Assembly (NCBI RefSeq): GCF_003568845.1 | Contig: NZ_CP030127.1 | Location: 1,017,501-1,062,500, forward strand | Direction: 5' to 3' | DNA: 45,000 nt | From: Indioceanicola profundi | GTDB lineage: Bacteria > Pseudomonadota > Alphaproteobacteria > Azospirillales > Azospirillaceae | In this document: positions 1 to 9,911 of the stretch, piece after piece | Position numbering within the stretch: position 1 is the stretch's first letter | Layout: the number at the start of each line of letters is the position of its first letter | Translations under genes and position numbers: made by a program | Notes under the pieces: model-generated | What the model was told of the DNA's origin: nothing | The model's input: the letters and a program-made list of their open reading frames with translations, nothing else | Databases searched by the model: none

Positions 1-723
1 GGTTCGGCCCTCCAGTGGGTGTTACCCCACCTTCAGCCTGGCCATGGCTAGATCACCGGGTTTCGGGTCTACAGCATGCAACTCAACTCGCCCTCTTCAG
101 ACTCGCTTTCGCTTCGCCTCCAGCTATCGCCTTAAGCTCGCTGCATACTGTAAGTCGCTGACCCATTATACAAAAGGTACGCGGTCACCGCGCAAGGCGG
201 CTCCCACTGCTTGTAGGCATCCGGTTTCAGGTGCTCTTTCACTCCCCTCGTCGGGGTGCTTTTCACCTTTCCCTCACGGTACTGGTTCACTATCGGTCAC
301 TGAGGAGTACTTAGGCTTGGAGGGTGGTCCCCCCATGTTCAGACAGGATGTCTCGTGTCCCGCCCTACTCAAGGATCTTCTCCGGTTTACCCGTACGGGG
401 CTATCACCCGCTCTGGCCCGACTTTCCAGACGGTTCCGGTTATGTAGAGAAGACCACTGGCCTGGTCCGCGTTCGCTCGCCACTACTAGCGGAGTCTCGG
501 TTGATGTCCTTTCCTCCGGGTACTTAGATGTTTCAGTTCCCCGGGTTCGCCTCCTGAACCTATGTATTCAGTCCAGGATACCGCTTGCGCGGTGGGTTGC
601 CCCATTCGGAAATCCACGGATCATAGCCTGCTCGCGGCTCCCCATGGCTTATCGCAGCGTGCAACGTCCTTCATCGCCTCTCAGTGCCAAGGCATCCACC
701 AGATGCCCTTATTACGCTTGATC
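1..723 (-). rRNA. rrl: 23S ribosomal RNA, 5' portion (partial)
   Basis: The reverse complement matches the first roughly 720 nt of bacterial 23S rRNA. The conserved start (GGTGGATGCCTTGGC, then GGCGATGAAGGACG) lies near 680-700, and the GACCCGAAACCCGGTGATC block lies near 45-70. The gene reads toward position 1 and is cut by the window edge. The 5' end near 723 is set by alignment to the usual GATCAAGCG start and could be off by a few bases. Sequence just upstream (724-850) looks like the normal 3' part of a 16S-23S spacer. Confidence 0.97.
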
Positions 724-852
724 CTCTCGGTTGCGCATCATGCACAGGAGCAAGCCTGCACACGCCGCCACAACGAAGATGCTTTCCTCGGTCACAAAAC
801 TCTCTATTCAATTGTCCAAGAACCGCCCAGGGCGCAAAGCCCAAGGCAAGGT

Positions 853-929
<77 letters not shown>

Positions 930-938
930 CCAACATGT

Positions 939-1107
939 CCATGTTTGTTCAGCCCCGGGGCCGGCAGAGCCGGCAGCGACCTACTCTCCCACGTCTTAAG
1001 ACGCAGTACCATTGGCGCTGAGGTGTTTCACGGCCGAGTTCGGGATGGGATCGGGTGTTGGGACCCTCGCTATGACCACCGGCTCGGCAGGCCCCGGGCA
1101 AACATGG
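939..1107. other. Inverted flanks enclosing 5S (precursor processing stem)
   Basis: CCATGTTTG at 939-947 is matched by its complement CAAACATGG at 1099-1107. The GC-rich inner flanks, CCCCGGGGCCGGC before and GGCAGGCCCCGGG after, also pair. In the transcript this folds into a long stem holding the 5S RNA, like the double-stranded cleavage sites of rRNA precursors. The 5S unit therefore looks intact and able to be processed where it is. Confidence 0.7.
970..1084 (-). rRNA. rrf: 5S ribosomal RNA
   Basis: The reverse complement is a complete 5S rRNA of about 115 nt. It carries the conserved GATCCCATCCCGAACTCGG core and the terminal GGGAGAGTAGGTC segment. Its ends pair (GCCGG with CCGGC), and the pairing continues into the flanks as a long processing stem. 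It lies about 120 nt downstream of 16S and upstream of tRNA-fMet and 23S, which is not the usual place. Confidence 0.96.
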
Positions 1108-1196
1108 ATGGTTTTGAGAAAAGATGCGCCGGCGGCGGCCCCTTACCTGGAAACCCAGGGCCTGAACATCTCAGGCGGGGCGGCGGATGAGCCGGT

Positions 1197-2688
<1,492 letters not shown>

Positions 2689-3007
2689 GAAGCGGATATC
2701 AGCCAAAGCCGACATCCTCATCGACGGAGCACCTCAACCGGTGCAAATCCTACCCGAATTGTCTCCTGAAGCACCCGCCCCGATGTCTCCATCAGAACAG
2801 GTCAGAGCATTCTTGGCGTGATGCACAAGCTATAAGGCACTCCAAACACCAGCTCCCGCCGGCACCCAGAGACCGCCGCCTGCGCATCCCTTCTCAAAAC
2901 CATATGCAGTTGTTCAAGACCCGCTGCGGCCCGAAAGCCGCCAACACCCCGCGCCGCCCGCCTCGCGGCTGGCCGGCAAACCTCGTCAGAGGCTGGGGCG
3001 AAACCTG

Positions 3008-3036
3008 TATCTGGCCCCCGTCCGAGCCTTGGTCAA
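3008..3036 (-). promoter_or_regulatory. rRNA operon promoter P3 (candidate)
   Basis: The minus strand reads TTGACC (3031-3036), a 17-nt spacer and CAGATA (3008-3013). The -35 box is good and the -10 box is weaker. The spacer shares the CTCGGACGGG core with P2. Confidence 0.45.
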
Positions 3037-3078
3037 GACCGCGTCGCCGCCGTCCCGTCCCGCTCGCCGGGGCCGCGG

Positions 3079-3107
3079 TATCTACTCCCGTCCGGGCCGC
3101 GGTGCAA
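3079..3107 (-). promoter_or_regulatory. rRNA operon promoter P2 (candidate)
   Basis: The minus strand reads TTGCAC (3102-3107), a 17-nt spacer and TAGATA (3079-3084). The segment around it (GG-CCCGGACGGGAG-TAGATAC) resembles that of P3, as if one promoter were copied. Confidence 0.55.
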
Positions 3108-3260
3108 GGCCTTTTTCCAAGGCCCGCTCCGCTTTCCCTCTCCGGGCCGGCCGCGCCGTCCATAAGGACGGGACCGTCTTCGACACCACGCCGCCGCCAG
3201 ACCCAACCCGCAGCACCGCCTCTCGGCAGCGCCGCCCGGTCCGTCCCGCGGCGGAGCGGC

Positions 3261-3289
3261 TATGTAGGGGGTTACACCGCACCGGTCAA
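3261..3289 (-). promoter_or_regulatory. rRNA operon promoter P1
   Basis: The minus strand reads TTGACC (3284-3289), a 17-nt spacer and TACATA (3261-3266). This is close to the sigma70 consensus at ideal spacing. Transcription would start near 3254, about 565 nt before mature 16S. Confidence 0.75.
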
Positions 3290-3440
3290 TGGGTTTTTTC
3301 TGCACAAGGCGGAAATTAGCCTCAGGCCAGGCCTGATGCCAGCTGGACTCCGCCCGCCAAACGGCGAACCCGGCCTTCGCGGCAACGTGTTTGCCATGCA
3401 GGTTGGCGGGATGCCCGCGAGATGGGGGTAAGAAGGCCAG

Positions 3441-4019
3441 TCAGCCACCCCCGCCCGAGCCGCCAGTGCCGCCAGAACCGCCCGATCCGGCGGAGGCCCC
3501 GCCGCCCGCCGCACTCACGCCGTGGCTGGCACTGCCGGTGCCATGCAGCGTATCCGTGCCGGCGGCGATGGCACCACCCGTACCGGTCTGGACACCGGAA
3601 CCAGCCGGCGCGCCGGAGCGCAGTTCGGGAATACCGGTTCCGGTGACACGGCCCGCCCGCTCAGTCGGGCTCATCTCGGCTTCATCCTCTCCTCCCCCAT
3701 CCGGCTCGCCAAGGGGATGGAGTTCACCGGCGTCGAGCTGATCCTGCGGCTGCGACGAGGTGCCGGTGCGGGCAGCCGGATCGGCGGTCTGTCGCGTCAC
3801 AGGGGTACCGGACTGGATCGAAGTGCTGCCGGGCACGGCTTCTACCGCAGTCTCGTATCCGGGCGGTGGTTCCGCCGTGTTCCGATCGGACGTCTGCGCC
3901 AACGCTGGCGCTGCCAGACCCGCGGCGAGCAGGAAGGATGCCGCCGTCGGTGTGAAGGAGGAGCGCGCGGCCCCGGCGACATCGCCGCGACGGCAGCGCG
4001 GCAGGAAAGTGCGGCCCAT
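3441..4019 (-). CDS. Exported Gly/Ser/Ala-rich low-complexity protein
   Basis: This 192-residue protein belongs to no family I recognise. The N-terminus has a basic stretch, then a hydrophobic run ending ALAQ near residue 42, consistent with a Sec signal peptide. The mature part is rich in Pro, Thr, Gly and Ser, and the last 50 residues are almost pure Gly/Ser/Ala ending in GGSGGGG, so it is probably disordered. An AGGAGA ribosome site lies seven bases before the ATG. The next gene upstream (4110-4625) has the same plan: signal peptide, disordered body, Gly-rich tail. The two may be distant paralogues. A structural, wall-associated or matrix role is possible, but the sequence does not show it. 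Confidence 0.6.
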   Translation of the reverse strand: MGRTFLPRCRRGDVAGAARSSFTPTAASFLLAAGLAAPALAQTSDRNTAEPPPGYETAVEAVPGSTSIQSGTPVTRQTADPAARTGTSSQPQDQLDAGELHPLGEPDGGGEDEAEMSPTERAGRVTGTGIPELRSGAPAGSGVQTGTGGAIAAGTDTLHGTGSASHGVSAAGGGASAGSGGSGGTGGSGGGG

Positions 4020-4109
4020 GTTGCTTCTCCTGGAACGGGATAATCCTGCGCCCTCAACTACAGGAATGTTGGGGCGTTCCCCGAACGCCCCCTGGATGTG
4101 CCCACGCAG

Positions 4110-4625
4110 TCAGCCGCCGGAGCCGATGGAACCCGCGCCAGATGCGCCAGCGCCGACATTGCCAGGACCGGTGGTGGCAGCGCCCGGAGCGCCGGACTGA
4201 CCTGCCGCGCCGCCAGGTCCGTACCCGCCACGATCGTCGAAGCTGCCCGGCGTGTCCGCAGGGCCGTGCCGCGTGGACGGGTCGTCCGTGGCATCACCGG
4301 TGGCGGTATCCGCCCCCGCAGCACCCGTCATGGAACCGCCTGTCATGGAGCTGCCCGTCGCGTCGGGTTCCGTTGGAGACGTCGCGCCTGTGCCGGCGGG
4401 CTGTTCGGAGCCGGACAGGGCACGGCGGGAGGCGCGGGTATCGTCGAGCGTGTTGGGGTCGGCTTCCGCCGCACGCCGGCTGGCCTCCGTCGCCGTCGCA
4501 CTTTCGCCTGTGGCGAGCTGATTGGTTCCGGCGGAGCCGTAAAGGTCCTGGGCGAGCGCAGCGCTGGTCAGGCCGACCGCGGCAGCGGCAGTCAGCAGGG
4601 TAAGCTTCAGCGGCTTCATAGCCAT
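4110..4625 (-). CDS. Exported low-complexity protein with Gly-rich tail
   Basis: This encodes 171 residues from the ATG at 4625, chosen because GGAGGA lies six bases upstream and a signal peptide follows at once (MAMKPLKL, a hydrophobic run, then AALAQ). The reading frame stays open upstream to 4958, but that part overlaps the start of the amylase gene on the other strand and has no signal. The mature protein is rich in Ala, Gly, Thr, Ser and Asp with short repeats of the SMTGG type, and ends in GSIGSGG. No domain or cysteine pattern is visible. It shares its design with the neighbour at 3441-4019. Function unknown. Confidence 0.65.
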   Translation of the reverse strand: MAMKPLKLTLLTAAAAVGLTSAALAQDLYGSAGTNQLATGESATATEASRRAAEADPNTLDDTRASRRALSGSEQPAGTGATSPTEPDATGSSMTGGSMTGAAGADTATGDATDDPSTRHGPADTPGSFDDRGGYGPGGAAGQSGAPGAATTGPGNVGAGASGAGSIGSGG

Positions 4626-4799
4626 GGCGTGTCCTCCAGTGATTGGATACATGCGCTTCCAACCGACCCGCCCGAAGCCCGTTCCCCGCCAAGGTGTTCT
4701 GCGGCGCAGTCTTGACCGCCGCAGAGGGCCGGACAAGACTGCGCCGCCGCTTTCATTCGGCCAAGAAGCCCGCATTCCGACCCCGGAGGACGCCCCGAA

Positions 4800-6530
4800 G
4801 TGACCCGTTCCGCACACCTGCTCCGCGCCCTCTTGCCCTGCCTGCTGCTTTCGGGCGGCGCGTTGGCGGAGCCGCGCTTCACATCCGTCGTACCGGGCAG
4901 TGAGCCGGGAAGCTGGATCGCCACGGTAGCGGATCTGGTCGGCAAACCGTCTTTTCATGCTGATGGCCGGTTAGTGGAAGCCGAAATCCTGTCTGGCGGC
5001 GGCGAGCAGGTAAGGTTGAGATTTACCGGCCTTCCCGCGGGAACGCGGTTCCTGGGCGTTTCGGACGGACGTGCGAACAGGCCGGAGGCGTCCATCCTTC
5101 TGCAACCGGCAGGCGATGCAATTGCGGACCTGACCATCTATCACATCATGGTCGGCCATTTCGCCAATGGCAGCAGCGCCAACGACCGTGAGGGTATGCG
5201 CGGCTTCGTCCATTCGAACTATGCCGGCGGCGACCTTCAGGGCGTGCTGGACAAGGTCGACTACATCGCAGACCTGGGCGTCAATGCGGTCTGGCTGTCC
5301 CCGATCTTCGAGGCTGAATCGAGCCACGGATACGACGTCAAGAACTACTATCGGATCGGCGCCGCGCGGGCGGTGCCTGGCAGCCCTGAGGAAAGCCTGG
5401 CGCTTTATCGGAAGTTGCGCGACGCCCTGCATGCCAAAGGAATCAAGCTGATCCTGGACGTACCGCTGAACCACGCCCACCAGAAATATCAGCGCGGAGC
5501 CGCTGGCGATCCCAAGGAGCTGGGGCCGAAGATGACCCGCGCCAAGCAGACGGCGGAGAAGACCTGGGAGAGCTGGGGCAGCCCCTACCGCTACTGGGAT
5601 ATGGACGATGCCGACACCCGCCGCTTCCTGAAGGATGCCGCCCTGCACTGGCTGGTGCAGGAGGGGGCGGATGGGCTGCGGCTGGATTATGTGCGCGGGG
5701 TCGACAATGCCTTCTGGTCAGAGCTGTACGCCGAGGTGAAGGCGGCCAAGCCGGATGCCGTGCTGATCGGGGAAGCCTGGATGGATGAGGGCAGCCCGGC
5801 GCAGGTCATGGCGGACATGGCTGCCTATTACGCCCTTGTCGAGGGACGCCCCCAGTTCGACGCTCTGTTCGACTTCCCCGTGCAGTATGCCGTGACGGAT
5901 GTGTTCGGCAAAGGCGGGGACGCCCGCGTACTGGAGCAGCGCATGCAGGCGGCGGAGGCGGCTTACGGAGAGACTGCCGCCGGATATGGCGGCCGGCCGG
6001 CCTGGTTCCTGGACAATCACGATCTGGCCCGGCTTGGCGCCTGGGCCAAGGACAAGGACCGCATCGTGGCGGCTGTGGGCATGCTGTCGGCCCTGTCCGG
6101 CCCAGCGGTGCTGTTCTACGGTACGGAGACGGGACTGAGCCATCCGGGGGCCATGCCCGGCTTTACCGATGCCGGGCGGGTGCGCATGCCTTGGAGCGGG
6201 CTGGACCAGCCCATGATAGAGAAGGTGTCCAGCTACCTGACCCTGCGGCGGGACATGGAGGTGTTGCGCCGTGGCGCGCGCCTGCCCCTGCATGCGGAGG
6301 AGGATGTGCTGGTCTTCGCCAAGCAGCAGGGTGATAAGGTGGCCCTGGTGGCCGTGAACCTGGCCAGCAACGAGCGCACGGTGACAGTGGAGACGGGAGG
6401 GCTTCTGCCGGACACCGCCCCGCTTCAGTCCCGTGCCGGCGGCGGTCCAGCGCCGGAAGTGCGGGACGGGCGGATCGTCTGGCGCCTGCCGCCCGTTTCC
6501 ACCCAGATCGCCGCGACGCCCGATACCTGA
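4800..6530 (+). CDS. Exported alpha-amylase family (GH13) glycoside hydrolase
   Basis: This 576-residue protein has a GTG start nine bases after GGAGGA and a signal peptide ending near ALA-EP (residue 23), so it acts in the periplasm or outside the cell. All four GH13 regions are present: DVPLNH (220-225), GLRLDYV with the nucleophile Asp296, LIGEAW with the acid/base Glu325, and FLDNHD with the stabilising Asp408. The barrel starts near residue 110. Before it lies a small beta domain of about 80 residues, as in cyclomaltodextrinase- or neopullulanase-like enzymes. It probably cleaves alpha-1,4-glucans or maltodextrins. Exact substrate cannot be told. It stands alone rather than in a maltose operon; a maltoporin gene lies 38 kb away. 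Confidence 0.9.
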   Translation: MTRSAHLLRALLPCLLLSGGALAEPRFTSVVPGSEPGSWIATVADLVGKPSFHADGRLVEAEILSGGGEQVRLRFTGLPAGTRFLGVSDGRANRPEASILLQPAGDAIADLTIYHIMVGHFANGSSANDREGMRGFVHSNYAGGDLQGVLDKVDYIADLGVNAVWLSPIFEAESSHGYDVKNYYRIGAARAVPGSPEESLALYRKLRDALHAKGIKLILDVPLNHAHQKYQRGAAGDPKELGPKMTRAKQTAEKTWESWGSPYRYWDMDDADTRRFLKDAALHWLVQEGADGLRLDYVRGVDNAFWSELYAEVKAAKPDAVLIGEAWMDEGSPAQVMADMAAYYALVEGRPQFDALFDFPVQYAVTDVFGKGGDARVLEQRMQAAEAAYGETAAGYGGRPAWFLDNHDLARLGAWAKDKDRIVAAVGMLSALSGPAVLFYGTETGLSHPGAMPGFTDAGRVRMPWSGLDQPMIEKVSSYLTLRRDMEVLRRGARLPLHAEEDVLVFAKQQGDKVALVAVNLASNERTVTVETGGLLPDTAPLQSRAGGGPAPEVRDGRIVWRLPPVSTQIAATPDT

Positions 6531-6554
6531 CCCCGAGAGCCGAGTTCTATTGCC

Positions 6555-6752
6555 ATGACCGAGAAGCACCCGCTTGCCGACGCCGCCCGCACCCTGCTCA
6601 AGGAACTCCAGGACCAGGGGAAGCCTGTCGTCGGGGTCGGCATCGGGGATGGCCGCATCTATCTGCGAGCCACCTCCCGCGACCATGGCGCACCGGCGGA
6701 GTACCGGGGCTATGAGGTGCAGGTGCTGACGGAGGAAGGGATCAAGCGCTGA
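6555..6752 (+). CDS. Small hypothetical protein, 65 aa
   Basis: This short ORF begins 24 bases after the amylase gene on the same strand and is likely cotranscribed. The protein is soluble and mixed in composition. It has an N-terminal helix (about residues 6-21) and then beta-like segments around VVGVGIGDGRIYL and YRGYEVQVL. It has no signal peptide and no cysteine. I recognise no family. Its third-position GC bias resembles that of its neighbours, which supports it as a real gene, but the ribosome site is weak. Confidence 0.5.
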   Translation: MTEKHPLADAARTLLKELQDQGKPVVGVGIGDGRIYLRATSRDHGAPAEYRGYEVQVLTEEGIKR

Positions 6753-6777
6753 TCCCTTTCCCGCCCAGAAAGGCACG

Positions 6778-7512
6778 TCAGTCCGCCAGCATCCAGTCCA
6801 GCGTCGCGACCACGCGCAGGGTTTTGTCGATCTGCCGGCTTTCCATGATGCCGGGCACGTCGTCCCGCGGCAGGATCTGGAACACGCCCTGGCTGGCGCG
6901 CCGGATGCCGCCCAGCCGCGCCCCGCTGTCGGCGGCGAACTGGGCCGCGGCCTCCTTGGCATTGGCGGTGGCCGCTGCGATCATCTCCGCCTTCACCTCG
7001 TTGAGCCGGGTGAAGAGGAAGCTGGGGCCCGTGGACATGCCGGGCTCTCCGCCCAACGCCACGCCCTGGTCCAGCAGGGCGGCCGTTGCCTGACTGGCCC
7101 GGTCCACCAAATCCACGTCGGCGGAGCGCACCATCAGTTCCGACTTCAGGATGTAGCGGTCGCCGCCGGGCGGACGCTGGGACCAGGGCTGGGCGTCCAG
7201 ATCGACCAGTTCCAGCCCACGGGACACCACAGCCTCCGGCGGAAGCCCCTGGTCGCGGAGGAACGCCAGCACCGCGTCCTGATCGCGCGCCGCCTTGGCC
7301 TGCACCGCCGCCAGATCGTTGCCGGTATTGACGAAGCGGACGGGCCAGAGCGCGAGATCGGCGCGCACCGGCATTTCCGCCAGCCCCTTCACCGTGACGA
7401 AACGGTCGCCGAGACGGGCCTGGGCCACCTCCCGCCCGCCGAGCCATCCCCCGGCAGCGATGCCGCCGCCTACCAGCAGTGCCGCCAGCAGCATCACCCA
7501 ACCGCGCACCAT
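6778..7512 (-). CDS. SIMPL (DUF541) domain protein, membrane-anchored
   Basis: This encodes 244 residues from the ATG at 7512. An ATG five codons earlier is possible, but GGAGAGG lies just upstream of the second one. One hydrophobic segment (about residues 4-24) anchors or exports the protein, and the SIMPL fold follows, with VTVKGLAEMPVRADLA near the start and a SRGLELVDLD segment. SIMPL/DUF541 proteins are periplasmic, membrane-associated or outer-membrane proteins (BP26, YggE) linked to stress, with no known enzyme activity. The gene converges with the small ORF at 6555 and is separated from the kinase gene upstream by about 105 bases. Confidence 0.85.
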   Translation of the reverse strand: MVRGWVMLLAALLVGGGIAAGGWLGGREVAQARLGDRFVTVKGLAEMPVRADLALWPVRFVNTGNDLAAVQAKAARDQDAVLAFLRDQGLPPEAVVSRGLELVDLDAQPWSQRPPGGDRYILKSELMVRSADVDLVDRASQATAALLDQGVALGGEPGMSTGPSFLFTRLNEVKAEMIAAATANAKEAAAQFAADSGARLGGIRRASQGVFQILPRDDVPGIMESRQIDKTLRVVATLDWMLAD

Positions 7513-7618
7513 GACCGCCCTCTCCATCCGATTGGATCACCGCGCACAGGCTGGCTGGAGATTGCGGCGGCAGATGGGCTGGAACCGGGCGGGGGATGGG
7601 CCGCCCGGAAGAAGGGCG

Positions 7619-8962
7619 TCAGGGTTGGCCGGGAACGCCCGCCTTGGCAAGGGCGGCGGCCTGCCGCTCCGCCAGCTTGGCCGCGTCGAAACCTTCAATC
7701 AGCTCATGGAACATGCGGTACCAGTTGATCTCCGACCGGAGGTGCAGGAACACGCTGCCGAGGCCGATGGCGGCCCGGTCCATGAAGACGAACTCGCGCG
7801 GGATCTCAACCCCGCCCACCTTGCGCAGGGCCTCATGCACCTTGGCGGCGGTGGCCTGCCCGTAGCGGCCGCTGTTCGTCTCCTCGATGCTGCGGGTCCG
7901 GTCGTCCAGGATGGGGGCGTAGACGAAGCGAGCCCAGATGTTCAGCACATCCAGCAGTTCGTTGGTGACGTTCTTGAAGCCCCACAGCTCATAGGCGTGG
8001 CGTGCGCGCTCCATATCGTCGGATTCGAGCGCACGGTACAGCTCGATCACCCCTTCCACGAAGCGGGGCGGGAAGACGCGGATGCAGCCGAAATCCAGCA
8101 GGTTGATGTCGAGATCGTCGCGGACGGTGTAGTTGCCCAGATGCGGGTCGCCGTGGATCACGCCATATTCGTAGAAAGGGATGTACCAGGCCCGGAACAT
8201 GTTCACCGCGATGCGGTTGCGCGTTTCCAGGTCGGCATCCTTGAAGTGGATGATCTTGCGGCCATCCACCCATTGCATGGTGAGCAGGCGCTTGCTGGAG
8301 AGGTCCGGCACCACCGCCGGCACATGCACACCCTCCACCCCGGACAGCATGTCGCCATAGAGCGCCATATGCCGGGCCTCCAGCGCGTAATCCAGCTCCT
8401 CCCGCAGGCGAGCGCCGATCTCGTCATAGATCTGGTCGGTGCGGATGGCCTTGTCGTAGCGGGCATAGATGCCGAAGACGAGGCGGAGCTGCCGCAGATC
8501 GGCCTCCACCGCCGACTGCATGTCCGGATATTGGAGCTTGCAGGCCAGTTTCGCGCCATCATGGCCGATGGCGCGATGCACCTGGCCGAGGGAGGCGGCG
8601 CTCGCGGCCCCCTTCTCGAAGCTCTGGAATTTGGACTGCCAACTCGGCCCCAGCTCCGCCGTCATGCGGCGCTTCACGAAGGGCCAGCCCATGCTGGGGG
8701 CGTCGGACTGGAGCTGGGCCAGCTCCTGCACATATTCCTGCGGCAGGGCGTCCGGGATAGTGGACAGGATCTGCGCCACCTTCATCAGCGGCCCTTTCAG
8801 CCCGCCCAGCGCCGTGCGCAGCTCCGCCGCGTGCGCCTCCCGCTCCAGCTTGAGGCCGAGGAACCGCTCGCCCGCCATGCGGGCCGCGACTCCGCCCATG
8901 GCCGTGCCGACCCGCGCATAACGGGCCAGCCGGCCTTGAAGTGTGCTCTGCTCATCGCTCAT
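7619..8962 (-). CDS. ABC1/AarF (UbiB-type) atypical kinase
   Basis: This 447-residue protein belongs to the ABC1/ADCK/UbiB family of atypical kinases or ATPases, several of which support ubiquinone synthesis. Visible marks are the KxGQ-like motif, here KVAQ (61-64) with Ala for Gly, the alanine-rich loop SAASLGQVH (121-129), the catalytic loop HGDPHLGN (270-277) and DFG (290-292). UbiB itself has two C-terminal membrane helices, which are not seen here, so this is closer to the soluble AarF/ADCK group. It is transcribed alone and diverges from the FkbM gene. It might act on quinone lipids or another membrane-linked substrate, but the sequence does not decide this. Confidence 0.88.
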   Translation of the reverse strand: MSDEQSTLQGRLARYARVGTAMGGVAARMAGERFLGLKLEREAHAAELRTALGGLKGPLMKVAQILSTIPDALPQEYVQELAQLQSDAPSMGWPFVKRRMTAELGPSWQSKFQSFEKGAASAASLGQVHRAIGHDGAKLACKLQYPDMQSAVEADLRQLRLVFGIYARYDKAIRTDQIYDEIGARLREELDYALEARHMALYGDMLSGVEGVHVPAVVPDLSSKRLLTMQWVDGRKIIHFKDADLETRNRIAVNMFRAWYIPFYEYGVIHGDPHLGNYTVRDDLDINLLDFGCIRVFPPRFVEGVIELYRALESDDMERARHAYELWGFKNVTNELLDVLNIWARFVYAPILDDRTRSIEETNSGRYGQATAAKVHEALRKVGGVEIPREFVFMDRAAIGLGSVFLHLRSEINWYRMFHELIEGFDAAKLAERQAAALAKAGVPGQP

Positions 8963-9051
8963 GCCCCATCAGATGGTGCGCGGTGCATGGCTGGGCCACT
9001 AGCCGGAAGGAGTGCGGGCCCGCCGGCCTTGCGACAGCTTGTCCCCGCCCC

Positions 9052-9828
9052 ATGTTGGACGGGTGGAGCTTCGAGCGGAGAAATGGTTTGGACCTGCCCA
9101 CCCTGGCCGGCACCCTCCGATCCCTGCTGATCTACCGGGCGCGGCCGGGGCGCATGGCGCGGATGCGGCGGTTCTATGCGGCCTTCTTGCCGGCGGGCGG
9201 GCTCGCCATCGATGTCGGCGCCCATGTCGGGGACCGGATCGCCTGCTTCCGGAAGCTGGGCGCGCGCGTGGTGGCGGTGGAGCCGCAGCCGCATCTGGCG
9301 GCCCTGCTGCGCCGGCTGCATGGACGCGACCGCGGCGTCGTCCTGCTGGACTGCGCCCTGGGGGCGGAGCCGGGCGTGGCGGAGCTGAAGGTCAACCGCC
9401 GCAACCCCACCCTCTCCACCCTTTCCACCGTCTGGGCCGGCGCCGTGGCCCGCAGCCCGCGCTTTCCGGGGGAGAGTTGGGACGGCAGCGTGCAGGTGCC
9501 CGTCCGCACCCTGGACGAGTTGATCGCCCGGCATGGCGCGCCCGACTTCGTGAAGATTGATGTGGAGGGGTTCGAGGCGGAGGTGCTGGCCGGGCTGTCG
9601 AAGCCGGTCCGGGCGGTGAGCTTCGAGTTCCTGCCGGAGACACTGCCGGCCGCCCTCGCCTGCCTGGACCGGCTGGCGGCCCTCGGCAACTACCGTTTCC
9701 AGGCCAGTGCGGGCGAGAGCTTCCAAATGGCTCTGCCGGACTGGACGGATGCGGACGGGATGCGGCAGTGGCTGGAGAAGCTGCCGCCAGGGCATCCGGG
9801 CGGGGACGTGTATGGGCGGCTTGAATAA
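9052..9828 (+). CDS. FkbM family SAM-dependent methyltransferase
   Basis: This is about 258 residues. The SAM-binding motif I is DVGAHVGD (54-61), motif II is AVEPQP (75-80), and the family-specific FVKIDVEGFEAEVL lies near residue 175. FkbM enzymes O-methylate sugars or polyketides, often in surface glycan or antibiotic pathways. The ATG at 9052 lacks a clear ribosome site. A TTG at 9088, seven bases after GGAG, is an alternative start that would remove twelve residues. No glycan genes are adjacent, so the substrate is unknown. A palindromic element follows the stop codon. Confidence 0.85.
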   Translation: MLDGWSFERRNGLDLPTLAGTLRSLLIYRARPGRMARMRRFYAAFLPAGGLAIDVGAHVGDRIACFRKLGARVVAVEPQPHLAALLRRLHGRDRGVVLLDCALGAEPGVAELKVNRRNPTLSTLSTVWAGAVARSPRFPGESWDGSVQVPVRTLDELIARHGAPDFVKIDVEGFEAEVLAGLSKPVRAVSFEFLPETLPAALACLDRLAALGNYRFQASAGESFQMALPDWTDADGMRQWLEKLPPGHPGGDVYGRLE

Positions 9829-9829
9829 C

Positions 9830-9897
9830 GTTGGCCGGGCTTCCGCCCGACCAACCTACATGGCGACGTAGGTCGGTCACGCGTGAGCGTGGCCGAC
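9830..9897. repeat. Three-hairpin palindromic element (REP-like)
   Basis: Three inverted repeats lie end to end. The first is GTTGGCCGGGC/GCCCGACCAAC (9830-9855, one mismatch). The second is CCTAC/GTAGG (9855-9872), and the third is GTCGGTCACGC/GCGTGGCCGAC (9872-9897, one G-T pair). The element sits between the converging FkbM and ParA genes and may also serve as a two-way terminator. I found no second copy in this window. Confidence 0.6.
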
Positions 9898-9911
9898 GCC
9901 GACAGCCGCCC

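Larger units (their letters stand above)
2689..3440. other. rRNA operon leader and promoter region
   Basis: No credible gene lies in this 752-nt stretch. On the minus strand it holds at least one strong and two weaker sigma70-like promoters, each given separately, followed by a GC-rich leader of roughly 300-560 nt before 16S. A TGCTCTGACCTG segment near 2800-2811 vaguely resembles an antitermination boxA, but the match is poor. A small perfect palindrome, TCAGGCC-T-GGCCTGA, sits near 3321-3337, beyond the 3441 gene. Confidence 0.7.

Noticed and set aside
2889-2917. Fourth rRNA promoter (TTGAAC with AGAAGG)
   Set aside because: The -10 box is too far from consensus.
4626-4958. N-terminal extension of the 4110-4625 gene
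   Set aside because: It overlaps the start of the amylase gene, lacks a ribosome site, and would bury the signal peptide.
7295-9130. 611-residue plus-strand frame
   Set aside because: It is antisense to the SIMPL and ABC1-kinase genes, which have clear families; its His/Leu/Gln-rich composition is that of a high-GC shadow.
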